Of a DNA stretch of 14,167 nt, positions 1-5,647 are shown one piece after another. Source of the DNA: Candidatus Poseidoniaceae archaeon (lineage in GTDB: Archaea; Thermoplasmatota; Poseidoniia; Poseidoniales; Poseidoniaceae); contig JAKURJ010000033.1 in NCBI GenBank assembly GCA_022452125.1, positions 1 through 14,167 of the forward strand, written 5' to 3'. The notes beneath the pieces are model-generated. The model was not told the DNA's origin and ran no database searches. It saw nothing but the letters and a program-made list of their open reading frames with translations. The translations under genes were made by a program, and so were the position numbers. Numbering within the stretch: position 1 is the first letter of the stretch; every line of letters begins with the position of its first letter.

Positions 1-137
1 CGCTCGACATTCTTTGGACGCAATCCCTTGTATCCACACTTACGGCAGGATGTTGCACGCATTGCATTGCGAGCATTGAACTTCATGCAAATCTTCACGT
101 GAAGCAAACGTGCCTCTGCTTCAGGGAATCGAGCCAT
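1..137 (-). CDS. rpl40e: 50S ribosomal protein L40e, partial at the window edge
   Basis: Large-subunit ribosomal protein of the L40e zinc-ribbon family. Translating from the ATG at 137 on the minus strand gives MARFPEAEARLLHVKIC, then MKFNARNAMRATSCRKCGY and KGLRPKNVE. This matches the archaeal L40e pattern of an MARFPEAE start, an ICM.CNARN block and a CRKCGYKGLRP end. Forty-five codons are visible; archaeal L40e is usually about 47-50 residues, so only the last few are off the left edge. Zinc ligands C17, C31 and C34 are present, but residue 20, normally the second Cys of the first CxxC, is Phe (TTC). An in-frame ATG exists 18 codons upstream (191), but a TATA-like box about 26 nt before 137 and the family's usual N terminus favour 137 and a leaderless message. 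The gene is divergent from the plus-strand gene at 224. Confidence 0.9.
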   Translation of the reverse strand, partial: MARFPEAEARLLHVKICMKFNARNAMRATSCRKCGYKGLRPKNVE

Positions 138-158
138 GATTCCGCCGACCCACTCCCT

Positions 159-167
159 GTATTTAAC
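159..167 (-). promoter_or_regulatory. TATA box for L40e
   Basis: On the minus strand this reads GTTAAATAC. Its centre lies about 26 nt before the ATG at 137, the spacing expected between an archaeal TATA box and the transcription start, so the message would begin at or next to the start codon. Confidence 0.55.
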
Positions 168-223
168 CCAAACCGTATTTGAGATACCCATGTTTGAAGC
201 ACTAAAGCCTCGTGGGATAATTT

Positions 224-1009
224 GTGCGCATAATTAGATTGCCTGGAATTCACCATGACGCTAATGCGGTCATATTTGCGGGTAATGAGAGCAATGTGCT
301 AATTGATTCGGGTACAACATGGTACCAGATGCTACAAGTTGAGAGAATTACTGGCCACTTGAAGCACAAGGGAAGTGAAAGTCAACTGGATAGAATATTG
401 TTAACTAGTCGCCGTTACCCATTTTCGGGAGCTGCAAAGCACATTTCCGAATCCTTCGGAAACATACCAATTCACATTCATAGCGATGCAATTTCAGTAT
501 TAGAAACTGGAGATTTTTACTCTACGTGGGCCAATCGATATGATTCAGATATGCCTAGTACGGAATGCGAACCTATTGCTCAGGGAGATACTTTCAATCT
601 AGGCGATGGTGAATTGTTTGCACTTTCCCTGCCAGGCCACTGCAGTGATGGCATGGGCTATTTCGAAAAACAACGTGGGGTTCTTGTTGCTGGTGCTGTC
701 TTACCTAGGGCGGATACTCCCTGCAGATGGGATATGCCGGGAGGTAGCCTTCCAGAGTTGATCACATCATTAGAGACAATACACGACTTAGCACCAAAGA
801 GTATCGTTCCTGCAAGAGGTCCTACAATCAAAGGAGTTAGCCGTATTGATGAAGTGTTGAACCAGCATCTAAACTTCCTCGAAGAGTGTCAAGATAATGA
901 CGGTCAGGTGCCAAGAAGCTGGCCTAGGCCGGCTAGGACTGCTTATTTCTTGACTTCAGAACCGCCTTGGCCTCTGAAGGAAAATGAAAAATTAGGCGAC
1001 AAGAACTGA
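224..1009 (+). CDS. Metallo-beta-lactamase-fold protein with degenerate metal site
   Basis: A 261-residue protein with the layout of a metallo-beta-lactamase-fold hydrolase but probably without its usual metal centre. Visible MBL landmarks in order are the N-terminal strand pair ending in NVLIDSG (24-30), the strand and loop at LLTSRRYPFSGAA (59-71), PGHCSDGMGYF (138-147), VLVAGAVL (153-160) and IVPARGP (194-200). In active members these positions carry the THxHxDH motif, a His, an Asp (GD) and a GHG His. Here the first becomes T-S-R-R-Y-P-F, the Asp becomes Ala158 and the last His becomes Arg198; only H139 remains. The GTG at 224 is the first possible start after an in-frame stop at 218-220, and no clear TATA box or strong ribosome-binding site sets it. 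The 3' end overlaps the convergent propeller gene by 18 nt. The reaction and substrate are unknown; a non-catalytic or differently acting member is likely. Confidence 0.7.
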   Translation: MRIIRLPGIHHDANAVIFAGNESNVLIDSGTTWYQMLQVERITGHLKHKGSESQLDRILLTSRRYPFSGAAKHISESFGNIPIHIHSDAISVLETGDFYSTWANRYDSDMPSTECEPIAQGDTFNLGDGELFALSLPGHCSDGMGYFEKQRGVLVAGAVLPRADTPCRWDMPGGSLPELITSLETIHDLAPKSIVPARGPTIKGVSRIDEVLNQHLNFLEECQDNDGQVPRSWPRPARTAYFLTSEPPWPLKENEKLGDKN

Positions 1010-1504
1010 CTTTTGACCAGTCCATGCTACAACTTTCCTTTCCCATCCTTGCTGAATATGCAAATCTTGGCCTACAATCTTCAACGCAGAGGCAGGTCCA
1101 TCAAGATCGAATAAATTCAGAACTCGATTGGGAACATTTGCCCCGATCATGAATACTGAGCCATTCTCGCAACCTGCTAGAATACTCTCACCACTAATTG
1201 ATGAAGAGCACAATGAACGAATCTTCGTATTTCCAACGACATACCTGTCGATTACTTCCATTGAGTCTAGAGAAATCAAATTCACTCCTCCACATACGTC
1301 TCCTGCTACTACTCTATCTACCATTCCATCCGGCCCAATTAGACCGAGTAAAACACTAGCTGGAGCGGCAATTTTTACCCGCTTCTGTCTGTCGTTCTTT
1401 GGTTTCCAAACTATTGTTGCATCATCCATCGCTACGACACTACCCCCAGAGGTAATCATCGAGCGGACTACTGTTCTCAATTGTCTCATGACAACTGAAT
1501 TCAC
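992..1504 (-). CDS. Short beta-propeller (WD40/PQQ-like) repeat protein
   Basis: A 170-residue protein made of recurring beta-propeller-type blades: GSVVAMDDATIVW near residues 21-33, VVAGDVCGGVNLISLDS in the middle, SILAGCENGSVFMIG after it, and DLHIQQGWERKVVAWTG near the C terminus. The repeated small-hydrophobic / G-x-V / W pattern resembles WD40 or PQQ-like blades. There is room for only about four blades, fewer than the six to eight of a closed propeller, so it may pair with another copy, be a fragment, or be a divergent form. The first start is a GTG at 1504; an ATG at 1489 (MRQLRTVV) is a plausible alternative, and an in-frame TAG blocks longer forms. It lies 52 nt downstream of the zinc-ribbon gene on the same strand and may share its transcript. 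Its 3' end overlaps the plus-strand MBL-like gene by 18 nt. No function can be assigned beyond a likely protein-interaction scaffold. Confidence 0.6.
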   Translation of the reverse strand: MNSVVMRQLRTVVRSMITSGGSVVAMDDATIVWKPKNDRQKRVKIAAPASVLLGLIGPDGMVDRVVAGDVCGGVNLISLDSMEVIDRYVVGNTKIRSLCSSSISGESILAGCENGSVFMIGANVPNRVLNLFDLDGPASALKIVGQDLHIQQGWERKVVAWTGQKSVLVA

Positions 1505-1556
1505 TGCCCGGGGTCTACATTCATTTCCAAGAGACTACAGGTGAAAGTGAAAGTGA

Positions 1557-1853
1557 TCAGTAATGGGAAGTCATGTCGTCCTTGTTGTCTTTCTTCCAGA
1601 CCTTGTAACATGATTTGCAAACTCGAACTCTATTCTTGCGAACAGTAAACGCACCTTCACCCCAAGTGTCGATAGCATTCTCTTGACTGAGGGAGCGTCC
1701 GCCCATGTGCTTGTCAGCAAAGCCATCACAACCAGAGATGCCGCATGGGATCTCTCCTGGTTTTGCTTCTTTCTTTGCACCGGATTTCTTCTTCTTACCC
1801 GAAGGAATTCTAACTTTGCGTTGAACTCGGTTGGTGCGGCGGCTCATAGACAT
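1557..1853 (-). CDS. Small basic zinc-ribbon protein, possibly divergent L34e
   Basis: A 98-residue, strongly basic protein starting MSMSRRTNRVQRKV. It has an Arg/Lys-rich N terminus with RKVRIPSGKKKK, a first Cys pair in PCGISGC, a HMGGRSLSQ segment, and a C-terminal CKSCYKVWKK pair. Together these form a likely four-Cys zinc ribbon. The order (basic stretch with a P-x-G-K/R turn, KPG, Cys pair, G-x-R, then CxxC near the end) recalls archaeal ribosomal protein L34e, but the Cys spacing differs (CxxxxC rather than CxxC) and I cannot prove the relationship. The ORF can be read from a TTG at 1871, but a TATA-like box centred 26 nt before the ATG at 1853 supports that start and a leaderless message. 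It sits just downstream of TFB (stop at 1884-1886) and upstream of the propeller-like gene. A ribosome- or nucleic-acid-binding role is inference. Confidence 0.7.
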   Translation of the reverse strand: MSMSRRTNRVQRKVRIPSGKKKKSGAKKEAKPGEIPCGISGCDGFADKHMGGRSLSQENAIDTWGEGAFTVRKNRVRVCKSCYKVWKKDNKDDMTSHY

Positions 1854-1874
1854 TGCAAGAACACCCAACAAATG

Positions 1875-1884
1875 AATATATCTT
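1875..1884 (-). promoter_or_regulatory. TATA box for the zinc-ribbon gene, overlapping the TFB stop codon
   Basis: The minus strand reads AAGATATATT and its centre is about 26 nt before the ATG at 1853. It touches the last base of the TFB coding region, so the small gene appears to have its own promoter even though it lies close behind TFB. Confidence 0.5.
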
Positions 1885-2909
1885 CAGTTTTTGTCGGCTT
1901 CACCTAGGCTCTTGAAGAGACCTGCAATGATGCGATTCAATTGGCGTAGAGTGACTTCTGAGACCTTTGCTACAGCGCAAATCTCAGCTTGTGTTCTCTT
2001 GTGCCCGCTCTCTGCAGCAGCCTTGTAAATCAGCGCAGCAGCAACTCCCATCGGTTTCTTTCCTTGCCACAAATCGGCACGTGGTTGCAGAACCTTCCAC
2101 AGGTGGTCAACTTGAAGAGAGATGTTTGGAGGCAACTTTAGGTCGCTGATGAAGCGACTAAAGTAATCGGATGGGCTGGAAATCTTGTGCATGTTGAACT
2201 TCCTAGAGATGTGGCGAATCATGCGAGACAACTCTTTCTCGTCGACTTGGAAGGTCTCAGCAATCTCAGGAATTTGGCGTGGCACACCTTCTTTGCGAGC
2301 AACAAGGTAGGTACAAGCAGCTGTTACACCTGCAATCGAGCGACCGGTGACGAAACCTTGGTGTGAGAGAATTCTGTACAACCGGCAAACCTCTTCTTGC
2401 ATAGACTTAGGTAGACCCGATTTGTCACGAACCATCTGGTTAGCCTTGACTAAGTTACGTGCACGGCTGGCACGAGTCTTGGAACGCTCATCCATGACTC
2501 TACGGCGCCGCCAGTCGCGACGTGCCTTGGCAGACCTACCCAACTTGGCTGCTGCTCCAGATGTCAAGTCTGAGTGCGATATGGTGGTGTTCAGACCTTT
2601 GTCCGCAAGGGTGTGGGTTGTTGGTGCACCAATACGTGAACGGTCGGTTGAGTTCTCGTGGTTGGTCCAATCGATACCTGGGTCAATCACATTCTCTTCC
2701 ACAACTAGACCACATCCACCGCAAGATACCTCACCGCGACTGTTATCTATTCTCCAGTCTAGGACCCCACACTCCTCACAAGGCTTGGTGTGTCCATCGA
2801 CAACTCCGCGATGCGGGCGGCTAGAATCTAGCCCTTTACGAGGTATGTTGTTTCTACTCATGCTCTTCTTCTGCTCCGTCTGGCGACGGCTAATTTCATC
2901 GTGTTCCAT
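1884..2909 (-). CDS. tfb: Transcription initiation factor B (TFB)
   Basis: Archaeal TFIIB homologue that binds the TBP-TATA complex and recruits RNA polymerase. The 341 residues contain an N-terminal zinc ribbon (C44-x2-C47 and C63-x2-C66, with the SCGGCGLVVEENVID signature) and the B-reader segment RIGAPTTHTLADKGLNTTI (about 92-110). An Arg-rich linker (about 128-151) follows, then two cyclin-like repeats (about 160-245 with GRSIAGVTAACTYLVAR, and about 250-338 with KKPMGVAAALIYKAA). It is longer than the usual roughly 300 residues because 43 residues, rich in charged and polar side chains, precede the zinc ribbon. The start at 2909 is preceded by an in-frame stop, and a TATA box at 2947-2955 would give a short leader of about 16 nt; M17 at 2861 is a less likely alternative with no TATA box at the right distance. 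It is divergent from purA across an inverted-repeat-rich spacer. Confidence 0.97.
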   Translation of the reverse strand: MEHDEISRRQTEQKKSMSRNNIPRKGLDSSRPHRGVVDGHTKPCEECGVLDWRIDNSRGEVSCGGCGLVVEENVIDPGIDWTNHENSTDRSRIGAPTTHTLADKGLNTTISHSDLTSGAAAKLGRSAKARRDWRRRRVMDERSKTRASRARNLVKANQMVRDKSGLPKSMQEEVCRLYRILSHQGFVTGRSIAGVTAACTYLVARKEGVPRQIPEIAETFQVDEKELSRMIRHISRKFNMHKISSPSDYFSRFISDLKLPPNISLQVDHLWKVLQPRADLWQGKKPMGVAAALIYKAAAESGHKRTQAEICAVAKVSEVTLRQLNRIIAGLFKSLGEADKN

Positions 2910-2946
2910 TGCTTCTCAACTCCGAGTTACTTAGTCAGGCCACGGG

Positions 2947-2955
2947 TTAATAAAG
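2947..2955 (-). promoter_or_regulatory. TATA box for TFB
   Basis: The minus strand reads CTTTATTAA. Transcription would begin near 2925, about 16 nt before the TFB start codon. The box overlaps one arm of the long-range inverted repeat, so a factor binding the repeat could compete with TBP or TFB. Confidence 0.5.
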
Positions 2956-3080
2956 ATAGCGCTGGCAATCCCGCCGCTATAGCGGCTGACTGCTTATCAT
3001 CAGCACCCTTTGTTCCCGAGAACAATAGTTATGCGTCGGCGGAGTACTTAAACCCGTGGTTTTTATGCGTCAAATAGCAC

Positions 3081-3097
3081 TTTCCACTAGGTGGAAA
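3081..3097. repeat. Inverted repeat, possible operator
   Basis: TTTCCAC and GTGGAAA are exact reverse complements around a 3-nt centre, TAG. The element lies about 90 nt upstream of the purA TATA box and is a candidate protein-binding site. Confidence 0.4.
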
Positions 3098-3184
3098 CAT
3101 TCGATTTATCGTGGTCGAAATATGGCTAATTTTGCTCGATTTGGACTGTTTATCGGAAATTGACACTTGCGCATAGTTCATGCA

Positions 3185-3192
3185 CTATATTG
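3185..3192 (+). promoter_or_regulatory. purA: TATA box for purA
   Basis: CTATATTG is centred about 26 nt before the ATG at 3214. This predicts a leaderless purA message and excludes the longer reading frame that begins at 3160, because that start would lie upstream of the promoter. Confidence 0.6.
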
Positions 3193-3213
3193 TCTGCGCT
3201 TGGTCTGAGAACC

Positions 3214-4500
3214 ATGCCAGCCACAGTCGTACTCGGCGCCCAGTGGGGAGATGAAGGAAAGGGTAAACTTGTTGACAGACTGGCTGAAAGTGCGACATGG
3301 GTCGCTAGATTCCAAGGTGGTAACAATGCAGGACACACCGTTGTTCTAGGCGACAGGGTTCTGAAATTCCACCTACTTCCCTCTGGAATCACTAGAGAAG
3401 AATGCGGATTAGTACTTGGAGATGGAATGGTAATTGACCCTTGGGTACTTGACAAGGAACTCAATGATTGGGTTCAAGGTGGAGGGAAAGACCCCTCGGG
3501 AAAGCGATTATTCATCTCGAACCGCGCACACATTATTCTACCATACCATACTTACATCGATGGTCTTGACAAGAAAATCGGAACTACTGGCAGAGGCATT
3601 GGACCGACGTATGCAGACAAGATCAACCGTATCGGCTTGAGATTTGCAGACTTGCCATACTGTGATTTCAATGAGATGGCTGAACGCCAAAACAAAGCTC
3701 TCGAACACGCTGGTTGCAGACAAAGAGTCACAGCAGAAGAGTTAGAGGAGCAGGTTTCATGGATCCAAAACAGATTTGGAAGCGCCATAACAGACACAGG
3801 AATACTATTGGATAATGCAGTGAAGATGGGTGATAGAATCATCCTCGAAGGAGCCCAAGGCTGCTTACTGGACATCGATCAAGGGACTTTCCCATTCGTA
3901 ACATCATCAGTTACATCCCGAGGAAATGCAACCCATGGAGCCGGCATTCACCCAGGCCACGTTGACACGGTCATTGGAATTACCAAGGCTTACATCACCC
4001 GTGTAGGAAACGGGCACATGCCTACAGAATTATTCGATGAGGTTGGAGAGCATCTCACCAGTGTAGGACATGAATTTGGAACCACCACCGGCAGAAGGAG
4101 AAGATGTGGTTGGTTCGATGCAGTTGTAATGCGTCATTCGAACCGTGTTAATGGTTTCACTGAAATTGCACTAACCAAATTAGATGTTCTAGGAGGACTT
4201 GATGAAATCAAAATCTGCGTCGGCTACAAAATGGGCGATGTAGAGATTAACGAAATGCCTGCAAGTGCAATTGCCCTAGAAGATTGTGAACCAGTGTATG
4301 TCACAATGCCAGGCTTTGCATCACACTCTCTTGAGGAGTGGTTGGGCATTGCAAGAAAGTGTAACTCGGAAGGCCTTGGATTCTCTGGATTGCCCGCAGC
4401 TGCCCAAAACTACATCCAAAAATTAGAATCAATTTTGGGAGTAAACATCTCCTCAGTGGGGCTTGGTCCAGACCGCGACGCAACGGTCGACCGCGTGTGA
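3214..4500 (+). CDS. purA: Adenylosuccinate synthetase
   Basis: Catalyses GTP-dependent joining of IMP and aspartate to adenylosuccinate, the first committed step from IMP to AMP, in the cytoplasm. The 428-residue protein is near the usual 430. It starts MPATVVLGAQWGDEGKGK with the GTP-binding GDEGKGK loop and catalytic D13. Then come NNAGHTVV with catalytic H41, the GTTGRGIGPTYADK IMP loop, EGAQGCLLDID, the VTSSVTSRGNATHGAG block, TTTGRRRRCGWFD, the TKLDVL guanine-recognition motif and GPDRDAT near the end. The frame can be opened at 3160, but the family's normal N terminus and the TATA box 26 nt upstream place the start at 3214. The tRNA-Ala gene begins 37 nt after the stop and may be read through from this promoter, since no clear TATA box precedes it. 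Confidence 0.97.
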   Translation: MPATVVLGAQWGDEGKGKLVDRLAESATWVARFQGGNNAGHTVVLGDRVLKFHLLPSGITREECGLVLGDGMVIDPWVLDKELNDWVQGGGKDPSGKRLFISNRAHIILPYHTYIDGLDKKIGTTGRGIGPTYADKINRIGLRFADLPYCDFNEMAERQNKALEHAGCRQRVTAEELEEQVSWIQNRFGSAITDTGILLDNAVKMGDRIILEGAQGCLLDIDQGTFPFVTSSVTSRGNATHGAGIHPGHVDTVIGITKAYITRVGNGHMPTELFDEVGEHLTSVGHEFGTTTGRRRRCGWFDAVVMRHSNRVNGFTEIALTKLDVLGGLDEIKICVGYKMGDVEINEMPASAIALEDCEPVYVTMPGFASHSLEEWLGIARKCNSEGLGFSGLPAAAQNYIQKLESILGVNISSVGLGPDRDATVDRV

Positions 4501-4537
4501 ATCCTCAAAAGGGAGAAGCATACCCGCACGGTACAAG

Positions 4538-4613
4538 GGGCGCTTAGCTCAGCTGGAAGAGCGCTTGGTTTGCAACCAAGCGGCCGGGGGTTCAAATCCC
4601 CCAGCGTCCACCA
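4538..4613 (+). tRNA. tRNA-Ala (anticodon UGC)
   Basis: A 76-nt cloverleaf with CCA encoded. The acceptor arms are GGGCGCT (4538-4544) and AGCGTCC (4603-4609), including the G3-U70 wobble pair that identifies alanine tRNA. The D stem is GCTC/GAGC. The anticodon stem is CTTGG/CCAAG around TTTGCAA, giving TGC at 4571-4573. The variable loop is CGGCC and the T arm is GGGGG-TTCAAAT-CCCCC. The discriminator is A4610, followed by CCA at 4611-4613. No intron is present. Confidence 0.98.
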
Positions 4614-4631
4614 TCCATTCTTGAGGAAAAC

Positions 4632-4647
4632 CTATTGTCAACAATAG
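4632..4647. repeat. Short inverted repeat after tRNA-Ala
   Basis: CTATTGT and ACAATAG are exact reverse complements separated by 2 nt. It lies 18 nt beyond the tRNA and about 70 nt upstream of the next TATA box. It could be a processing or termination hairpin for the tRNA transcript or an operator for the EF-hand gene; there is no T-run to decide. Confidence 0.35.
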
Positions 4648-4700
4648 TACGTAAAGGATTGATAAATTGGAATTAGAAACCCTGTAGAAATAGGGAGACT

Positions 4701-4708
4701 AATTATAT
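4701..4708 (+). promoter_or_regulatory. TATA box for the EF-hand operon
   Basis: AATTATAT is centred 26 nt before the ATG at 4731. This favours that start over the in-frame ATG at 4716 and predicts a leaderless message that also carries the 681-residue gene. Confidence 0.55.
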
Positions 4709-4730
4709 GCTGTGAATGCAACGCGCAAGC

Positions 4731-5636
4731 ATGCAAGGTGCTAGTTCACCCTTAACCGACTGGATAAACTCTGATGTAGAGAAGGCAAAGATCATCTCAA
4801 TCATCATGATTATATTTGCAGCATGGGCTGGAATTGAGGCTATATCTAACGTCGCTGGTATCGAAATACCTCCCGAAACTGGTATGGCGACAAACGTAGA
4901 TCCTGATGACACTCAGAGAACAAATAACGGAGTGATCGTCGGATTAGGCGCTGTGCTGGGAACAGTTGGTATCATCATCCAAATGAGTATCCCTCGAGGC
5001 ACTGAAGAAGAAGAGATTGTTGAAGAAAGTCCAAAATTCGATGAAGACCTAGTCAAACTCACAAAGTGGCTTTGCAGCAGAGGAACTACTGCAGCTCAAT
5101 TCTTCGACTGGGCAGATGTTGACGACTCAGGAACTATCGACATGGTTGAGTTTGCCAATGCACTTAGGCAGGCGGAAATCGCAAATCTCCCACCATGGGA
5201 AATCGAAGAACTTGTCAAGATAATGGATATCAATGAAGATGGTAGAATCAACTTGCCAGAGTTAGAAATAATGTTGATGAAGATTCAGAATACGCTTGGA
5301 ATCGATTTCGTCCCATATGTCGAAGAAGAAACTGAAGATGAAGAAGAGCCTGTTGAAGAGTCAGAGGATGATTCAACTGAAGAGGAGACCGAAGAAGAAA
5401 CTGAGGAATCCGAGGACGAAGTTGCCGAAGAAGAGACTGAGGAATCCGAGGACGAAGTTGCTGAAGAAGAAGCAGAGGCTGAAGACGGCGAAGAAGACGC
5501 TGAGGAAGAAACTGCTGAAGATGACGCGGAAGAGGAGACCGAAGAAGAAACTGAGGCAGAAGATGATTCAACCGAAGAGGAAACCGAAGACGAGCCTGTC
5601 GTGGAAGAACCTCCTAAGAAGAAAAAGAAATTTTGA
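4731..5636 (+). CDS. Membrane protein with paired EF-hands and acidic repeat tail
   Basis: A 301-residue calcium-binding-type membrane protein; I know no named family with this layout. Two hydrophobic segments lie at about residues 21-38 (IISIIMIIFAAWAGIEAI) and 68-87 (VIVGLGAVLGTVGIIIQMSI). They are followed by two textbook EF-hand loops: D129-x-D131-x-S133-G-T-I-D137-x-x-E140 and D166-x-N168-x-D170-G-R-I-N174-x-x-E177. The spacing of a paired EF-hand domain is kept. From about residue 197 to 295 the chain is a Glu/Asp-rich low-complexity tail with ETEESEDEVAEE-type repeats, and it ends in KKKKKF. Both termini would be on the same side of the membrane; cytoplasmic is a guess. An ATG five codons upstream (4716) is possible, but the TATA spacing supports 4731. 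The stop codon lies within the Shine-Dalgarno of the next gene, so the two are probably co-transcribed and coupled. Calcium sensing or buffering is inference. Confidence 0.85.
   Translation: MQGASSPLTDWINSDVEKAKIISIIMIIFAAWAGIEAISNVAGIEIPPETGMATNVDPDDTQRTNNGVIVGLGAVLGTVGIIIQMSIPRGTEEEEIVEESPKFDEDLVKLTKWLCSRGTTAAQFFDWADVDDSGTIDMVEFANALRQAEIANLPPWEIEELVKIMDINEDGRINLPELEIMLMKIQNTLGIDFVPYVEEETEDEEEPVEESEDDSTEEETEEETEESEDEVAEEETEESEDEVAEEEAEAEDGEEDAEEETAEDDAEEETEEETEAEDDSTEEETEDEPVVEEPPKKKKKF
5379..5556 (+). repeat. Coding repeats in the acidic tail
   Basis: A 36-nt unit is tandemly duplicated at 5391-5426 and 5427-5462, with 34 of 36 bases identical, each encoding EEETEESEDEVA. A separate exact 28-nt direct repeat occurs at 5379-5406 and 5529-5556, 150 nt apart and so in frame. 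All copies keep the reading frame, suggesting tail-length change by slippage or unequal recombination. Confidence 0.85.
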
Positions 5637-5641
5637 GGTGA
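5635..5641 (+). promoter_or_regulatory. Shine-Dalgarno of the 681-residue gene
   Basis: GAGGTGA fits the archaeal 16S 3' end well and lies 6 nt before the ATG at 5648. It overlaps the TGA stop of the EF-hand gene, so translation of the second gene can be coupled to the first. It is the clearest ribosome-binding site in the window. Confidence 0.8.
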
Positions 5642-5647
5642 AAAGAA

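Larger units (their letters stand above)
2910..3213. promoter_or_regulatory. Divergent TFB-purA control region with inverted repeats
   Basis: This 304-nt stretch has no convincing coding region. It holds the TFB TATA box (2947-2955), the purA TATA box (3185-3192) and several inverted repeats. These are a perfect 14-bp palindrome GCCGCTATAGCGGC (2973-2986), TTGTTC-CCGA-GAACAA (3010-3025), TTTCCAC-TAG-GTGGAAA (3081-3097), and a long-range pair CCACGGGTTAA (2940-2950) / TAAACCCGTGG (3049-3059). Two more complementary hexamers, CCGCCG (2971-2976) and CGGCGG (3037-3042), nest inside the long-range pair. The region could hold operators for either gene or a structured RNA of about 120 nt (2940-3059). 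Neither is proven. Confidence 0.6.

Noticed and set aside
138..191. 18-codon N-terminal extension of L40e
   Set aside because: The TATA-like box lies inside it and archaeal L40e begins MARFPEAE.
1128..1544. Plus-strand ORF of 138 codons opposite the propeller-like gene
   Set aside because: The minus strand shows blade-like repeats and fits the minus-strand gene run; the plus-strand translation has no recognisable pattern.
2985..3012. C/D box guide RNA on the minus strand (a CTGATGA-like C box)
   Set aside because: The C box lacks its purine first base and no properly spaced D box or C'/D' pair was found.
3160..3213. N-terminal extension of purA from an upstream ATG-frame start
   Set aside because: The family starts at MPATVVLG-type sequence, and the TATA box lies inside this extension.
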